DNA of 25,648 nucleotides from assembly GCA_031284225.1 (NCBI GenBank), contig JAITAH010000196.1, positions 1-25,648 of the forward strand, read 5' to 3'. The position numbers and the translations under genes were made by a program. Below the pieces are notes generated by a model. The model was not told the origin of the DNA. It worked only from the letters and a program-made list of their open reading frames with translations, and did no database searches. Shown one piece after another: positions 22,394 to 25,648 of the stretch. This DNA is from Dysgonamonadaceae bacterium. Lineage in GTDB: Bacteria; Bacteroidota; Bacteroidia; Bacteroidales; Azobacteroidaceae. The first letter of the stretch is position 1; each line of letters begins with the position of its first letter.

Positions 22394-25102
22394 TTAAAAT
22401 AATCGCTGTTGTCCCGTAATTTGGTCGAGCAGTTCAGAATCGAACGGTTCGTCTTCTTCCGTCGGAAGATCGACGTCGGCCGGAGGCGTTTCATTTTCTT
22501 CCGGTTCGGGGAAACGTTCCGGTTCGATCTCTTGAATATCGGCTACGGCAAACGTACTGATTCGTTTTCCTTTGGCTTTGAATCCTTTGACGGAGATAAA
22601 TTCATCCACGTCGATAATCGCCGGTTCGCGGAAAGCGTCGTGGCCGCCGAATGTAACTTCGATCCGCGGATACGCCGTTCCGGTCAGCAAAATAAGTTTC
22701 GACGCCGGATTTTCGCCCAGAAAACTTTGCGATTTATGACTGTTGACCTCAAACACAAAGCGTTTCAGGTAGGGGAAATGCTGCTGATCGGCGTCGAACA
22801 GTGCGGCCGACCATACTTTGTTGGGATTGAATTTCTCAATAACACGTATTTCTCCCTGATAATGATTGCTGGAATCGAAATTGGTTGTGTAAAACTCCCC
22901 ATTGGCAGTAACGACCAGAATCAGATCGTCGGCAAAAAATTCGCCCAGATAATCGCCCCTGCCGTCGTAATTTACGCGCAGCACATCGCGGTCGAACCAG
23001 ACTTGCCGGCCGCCCAGCGTAGAACCGCCCTTGGTTTTCAGCGTTATTTTGTGAACATCCGCCTTGGTGAGGATGTTGCCCATAGATGCGCGGCCTTTGA
23101 CGGCTATTTCTCCGAAATTTTTGTCAAAAACCAGTATTTTTTGGCGCGGCTTGGGTTTCAGAATGATTTTTATAGTTTCCGCTTCGCCGTTGGGATTGGC
23201 CGTAAAATACAGGATGCGGCTGCCGGGGGAACCTTGCGTCAAATCGTATTCCTTGTCGCGCGTGATACCGGTTACGGCAAACCGTTTGATGAAATTGCTG
23301 CCCGCTTTGCCGTCGCGATAAACCACGTTGTATATCGTGCGGTTATCGTTGCGTTTGAAAACGTTGAGGTAAAGAATATTCTTTCCGACAAACATTTTTT
23401 CGCTGATTTTCACGATTTTATATTTACCGTCTTTAAAAAAGACAATCACGTCGTCGATGTCCGAACAGTTGCAAATGTATTCATCTTTTTTCAGTCCGTA
23501 ACCGATAAAACCTTCGTCGCGATTGACATAGAGTTTTTCGTTGGCTTCCACTACTTTGGCCGCTTCGATCGCGTCGAAGTTGCGGATTTCCGTTTTTCGC
23601 GGGAAGTTTTTGCCGTATTTTTCTTTCAGGCGGGCGAACCAGTCGATGGCGTATGCAACGATATGTTCAATGTCGTAGTCGATGGTTTCGATTTGCGACC
23701 GGTAAGCGGCAATTTGCTCGTCGGCCTTGTCCTTGTTGAATTTAAGGATGCGCCCCATTTTAATTTCCATCAATTTCAGCAAGTCGTCGCGGGTAATGTC
23801 GCGGTGCAGGACAAATGCCTGCGGCGTTCCGGCGGTCAGGTTAGCCAAAAAACCGGCGATGCGCCGGAGGATGTGCGCCAATGCGGCGTCCATATCTTTG
23901 GCGCTTTCAAATTCCTTGTCCTTATAGATGCGTTCTTCGATAAAGATTTTTTCCAGAGAAGCAAAATGCAGGTTTTCGAGCAGTTCGCCTTTCTGAATTT
24001 CCAGTTCCAGATTCAGGAGGCGCAACGTATTGTTGGTAATGTGTTTCAAAATGTCGGAAACGGTTATAAACTGCGGCTTGTTCTCTTCGTTGATTACGCA
24101 ACAATTGGGCGAGATGCTGATTTCGCAATCGGTAAAAGCATAGAGCGCGTCGATGGTTTTATCAGATGAAACGCCGGACGCCAGATGAATCACGATTTCC
24201 GCCGTTTGGGCAGTCATATCGTCCACTTTCCGAATTTTGATTTTGCCTTTGTCGTTGGCTTTGAGGATGGATTCTTTGAGCGTATCGGTCGTTTTTCCAA
24301 AAGGGATTTCGGTGATAACTAAGGTTTTATTGTCCAATTTATTGATTTTGGCGCGTACTTTGACCGATCCGCCACGTTCGCCGTCGTTGTAACGCGAAAC
24401 GTCGATCCATCCGCCGGTTTGGAAATCGGGATACAAAACGAACGGTTCTCCTTTCAGACAGGAAATGCTGGCGTCCAACAATTCGTTAAAATTGTGCGGC
24501 AAGACTTTCGATTGCAGGCCGACGGCAATACCTTCGCCACCCTGCGCCAGGAGTAAAGGGAATTTAACGGGCAAAGTAACCGGCTCTCGGTTTCGTCCGT
24601 CGTAAGAAAGTTTCCATTCGGTAGTTTTCGGATTAAAAACCACGTCCAGAGCGAATTTCGACAGTCGCGCTTCGATGTAACGGGGAGCGGCCGCGCCGTC
24701 GCCGGTGAGGATATTTCCCCAATTGCCCTGACAGTCGATAAGCAATTCTTTCTGGCCGAGTTGCACGAGGGCGCCGCCAATCGACTGGTCGCCGTGGGGA
24801 TGGAATTGCATGGTTTCGCCGACAATATTGGCCACTTTGTTGTATCGACCGTCATCCTTGCGTTTCATGGCGTGGAGGATGCGGCGTTGCACCGGTTTCA
24901 GTCCGTCGTTGATGTGGGGTACGGCGCGGTCGGTAATCACGTAGGACGCATAGTCCATAAACCAATTCTTATACATGCCCGAAAGCACGTGATGGCTGTC
25001 GTTGTCCGTATTTTCCGGGACTTTATAGTCCGAATGTTGTTTGGCCGACGCTTCGTTATCGGTAAATACTTCGAATGTTTCGTCTAAATCTTCAGGGTTC
25101 AT
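22394..25102 (-). CDS. parC: DNA topoisomerase IV subunit A (GyrA/ParC family)
   Basis: This 902-residue type II topoisomerase A subunit cuts and rejoins DNA together with the ParE ATPase for chromosome decatenation. I start it at 25102 (MNPEDLDETF), because upstream codons run through the promoter. Motifs in order: LKPVQRRILHAM at about 68-79, the quinolone-contact region HPHGDQSIGG at 101-110, and the catalytic R141-Y142 in APRYIEARLSKF. A C-terminal beta-pinwheel region and an acidic tail (EPEENETPPADVDLPTEEDE) follow. The residue equal to E. coli GyrA Ser83 is Gln106, and Asp87 is Gly110. GyrA is an alternative name, but the overall type is the one usually called topoisomerase IV A in Bacteroidota. 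Confidence 0.92.
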   Translation of the reverse strand: MNPEDLDETFEVFTDNEASAKQHSDYKVPENTDNDSHHVLSGMYKNWFMDYASYVITDRAVPHINDGLKPVQRRILHAMKRKDDGRYNKVANIVGETMQFHPHGDQSIGGALVQLGQKELLIDCQGNWGNILTGDGAAAPRYIEARLSKFALDVVFNPKTTEWKLSYDGRNREPVTLPVKFPLLLAQGGEGIAVGLQSKVLPHNFNELLDASISCLKGEPFVLYPDFQTGGWIDVSRYNDGERGGSVKVRAKINKLDNKTLVITEIPFGKTTDTLKESILKANDKGKIKIRKVDDMTAQTAEIVIHLASGVSSDKTIDALYAFTDCEISISPNCCVINEENKPQFITVSDILKHITNNTLRLLNLELEIQKGELLENLHFASLEKIFIEERIYKDKEFESAKDMDAALAHILRRIAGFLANLTAGTPQAFVLHRDITRDDLLKLMEIKMGRILKFNKDKADEQIAAYRSQIETIDYDIEHIVAYAIDWFARLKEKYGKNFPRKTEIRNFDAIEAAKVVEANEKLYVNRDEGFIGYGLKKDEYICNCSDIDDVIVFFKDGKYKIVKISEKMFVGKNILYLNVFKRNDNRTIYNVVYRDGKAGSNFIKRFAVTGITRDKEYDLTQGSPGSRILYFTANPNGEAETIKIILKPKPRQKILVFDKNFGEIAVKGRASMGNILTKADVHKITLKTKGGSTLGGRQVWFDRDVLRVNYDGRGDYLGEFFADDLILVVTANGEFYTTNFDSSNHYQGEIRVIEKFNPNKVWSAALFDADQQHFPYLKRFVFEVNSHKSQSFLGENPASKLILLTGTAYPRIEVTFGGHDAFREPAIIDVDEFISVKGFKAKGKRISTFAVADIQEIEPERFPEPEENETPPADVDLPTEEDEPFDSELLDQITGQQRLF

Positions 25103-25122
25103 GCTTTTTGATTCAATGCCCG

Positions 25123-25154
25123 CAAAGATACATGAAATAATTGAAATTACACAA
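25123..25154 (-). promoter_or_regulatory. Promoter of parC (-33 TTG, -7 TATCTTTG)
   Basis: On the minus strand TTG (25152-25154) is followed after 21 bases by TATCTTTG (25123-25130), a good match to the Bacteroidota -33/-7 consensus. The -7 box ends 20 bases before the chosen ATG, leaving a short leader of about 15 bases. This supports the start at 25102 rather than further upstream. Confidence 0.75.
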
Positions 25155-25161
25155 TAGTTTG

Positions 25162-25297
25162 CGGCTGCGCAAGCCGAAGTCCACAAACTTCGCCTGCTGC
25201 TAACAAGACGGCGTTTGTGGACTTCACTTAACGGCGGGCAGTTTCATTGTGAGCCTCTCTTCCTTTACTATCAAGCGACAGAAGAGAGGTGAAAGGA
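25162..25297. repeat. Cluster of inverted repeats between parC and a FISUMP gene
   Basis: Three hairpins follow each other: CGGCT (25162-25166) with AGCCG (25172-25176); GAAGTCCACAAAC (25176-25188) with its exact complement GTTTGTGGACTTC (25213-25225), extendable by GCC/GGC across a 3-base bulge; and CCTCTCTTC (25254-25262) with GAAGAGAGG (25281-25289). None is followed by a T-run, so simple rho-independent terminators are unlikely. No gene is seen in 25155-25332. Confidence 0.7.
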
Positions 25298-25332
25298 ATC
25301 AAATAATCGTATGAACGCAAACAAGTTGCGGA

Positions 25333-25648
25333 CTAATGTTGAAGGACGCAACGGACGGGATACCCGTACCCCCGAAGGGAGCCGGCGAGGCTCGTAGTGA
25401 CGACATTTCTTTTGAAGTTCAAGTAGTATGCGGCCGTGCTACTCCAGTAGAAGCCGACGTTGCCCGTACTGGTCAATATCCCATCGTTGTAACGATACCC
25501 TGGCATGGGTAAAACAGTAGTAGTATTACAGTAAGAAGCGCCCCAACGCCAATGGGTACTTTCCTTGCCGTAAGTGCCGTCGGGATAACCAGTAGTCCCT
25601 GCATTATTAATATTCCAACTCGTCCAACTACCAGCATCGCCATCTTTC
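25333..25648 (-). CDS. FISUMP-domain (Fib_succ_major) surface protein, C-terminal end
   Basis: The minus strand is open from the window edge (frame starting at 25647) to a TAG at 25333-25335, giving the last 104 residues. They read GTYGKESTHWRWG, then PMPGYRYNDGIL, GNVGFYWSSTAAYYL and GYPVRCVLQH. The pattern GFYWSST ... GxPVRC is the end of the Fibrobacter succinogenes major paralogous domain (TIGR02145-like) found on many Bacteroidota surface proteins. The N-terminal part, including any signal peptide, is outside the window. No function is known for the domain. Confidence 0.85.
   Translation of the reverse strand, partial: KDGDAGSWTSWNINNAGTTGYPDGTYGKESTHWRWGASYCNTTTVLPMPGYRYNDGILTSTGNVGFYWSSTAAYYLNFKRNVVTTSLAGSLRGYGYPVRCVLQH

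Noticed and set aside
22409..24169. Long plus-strand open frame (586 residues) opposite parC
   Set aside because: It lies fully antisense to a well-supported topoisomerase gene, has biased, low-complexity Phe/Val-rich composition and no recognisable domain; it is a codon-bias shadow.
25103..25186. Upstream start for parC (930 residues)
   Set aside because: The extension would run through the -33/-7 promoter boxes and has no family similarity; MNPEDLDETF at 25102 is the better start.
1..25648. CRISPR array, insertion sequence or phage genes
   Set aside because: No regularly spaced repeats, transposase motifs or phage structural genes were seen.

Overview
The window looks like a Bacteroidota chromosome, most likely Bacteroidales or a close relative. 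The reasons are: TAnnTTTG-type -7 promoter boxes (minus strand, at 20133-20140, 20453-20460 and 25123-25130), genes without clear Shine-Dalgarno sequences, a Bacteroidota-type topoisomerase IV A subunit, a DUF3316-like secreted protein, an S41 lipoprotein peptidase, a FISUMP-type surface-protein end, and a tyrosine ammonia-lyase strongly resembling what I remember of the Flavobacterium johnsoniae enzyme. Every gene I can support is on the minus strand, so transcription runs from high to low coordinates.

Positions 1-19937 hold one unbroken run of 21 tightly packed or overlapping genes that form an aryl polyene / flexirubin-type type II polyketide pigment cluster. In transcription order they are: tyrosine ammonia-lyase, FabG-like ketoreductase, ketosynthase 1, ACP 1, LpxL-type acyltransferase, methyltransferase, hotdog dehydratase 1, hotdog thioesterase, ketosynthase 2, a half-length ketosynthase-like protein, ACP 2, ketosynthase 3, a chain-length-factor-like degenerate ketosynthase, a four-helix EamA/SMR-like transporter, a LolA-like carrier, hotdog dehydratase 2, a family 2 glycosyltransferase, a giant MMPL exporter fused to a PlsC acyltransferase and a Rossmann-like tail, two tandem CrtI-like FAD oxidoreductases, and the N-terminal part of a B12-binding-type radical SAM protein that runs off the left edge.

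The likely logic is as follows. The ammonia-lyase makes 4-coumarate as an aryl starter. The ketosynthases, ketoreductase and dehydratases build an all-trans polyene on the ACPs without enoyl reduction. The methyltransferase and possibly the FAD and radical SAM enzymes decorate it. The acyltransferases and glycosyltransferase attach it to a lipid or sugar-lipid, and the MMPL, LolA and EamA-like proteins move it to the outer membrane. No starter-activating ligase, enoyl reductase, DarA or DarB (dialkylresorcinol enzymes of true flexirubins) is seen here; these could lie left of the window.

Positions 19938-20359 are non-coding. They hold the leader and -7 box of the pigment operon, a 5'-end hairpin, and the terminator of a tRNA-Leu(TAG) gene at 20360-20441. 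Positions 20492-25102 hold a more GC-rich housekeeping unit: topoisomerase IV subunit A (parC), a DUF3316-like protein and an S41 lipoprotein peptidase. The right end has a group of inverted repeats (25162-25297) and the C-terminal 104 residues of a FISUMP-domain protein entering from outside the window.
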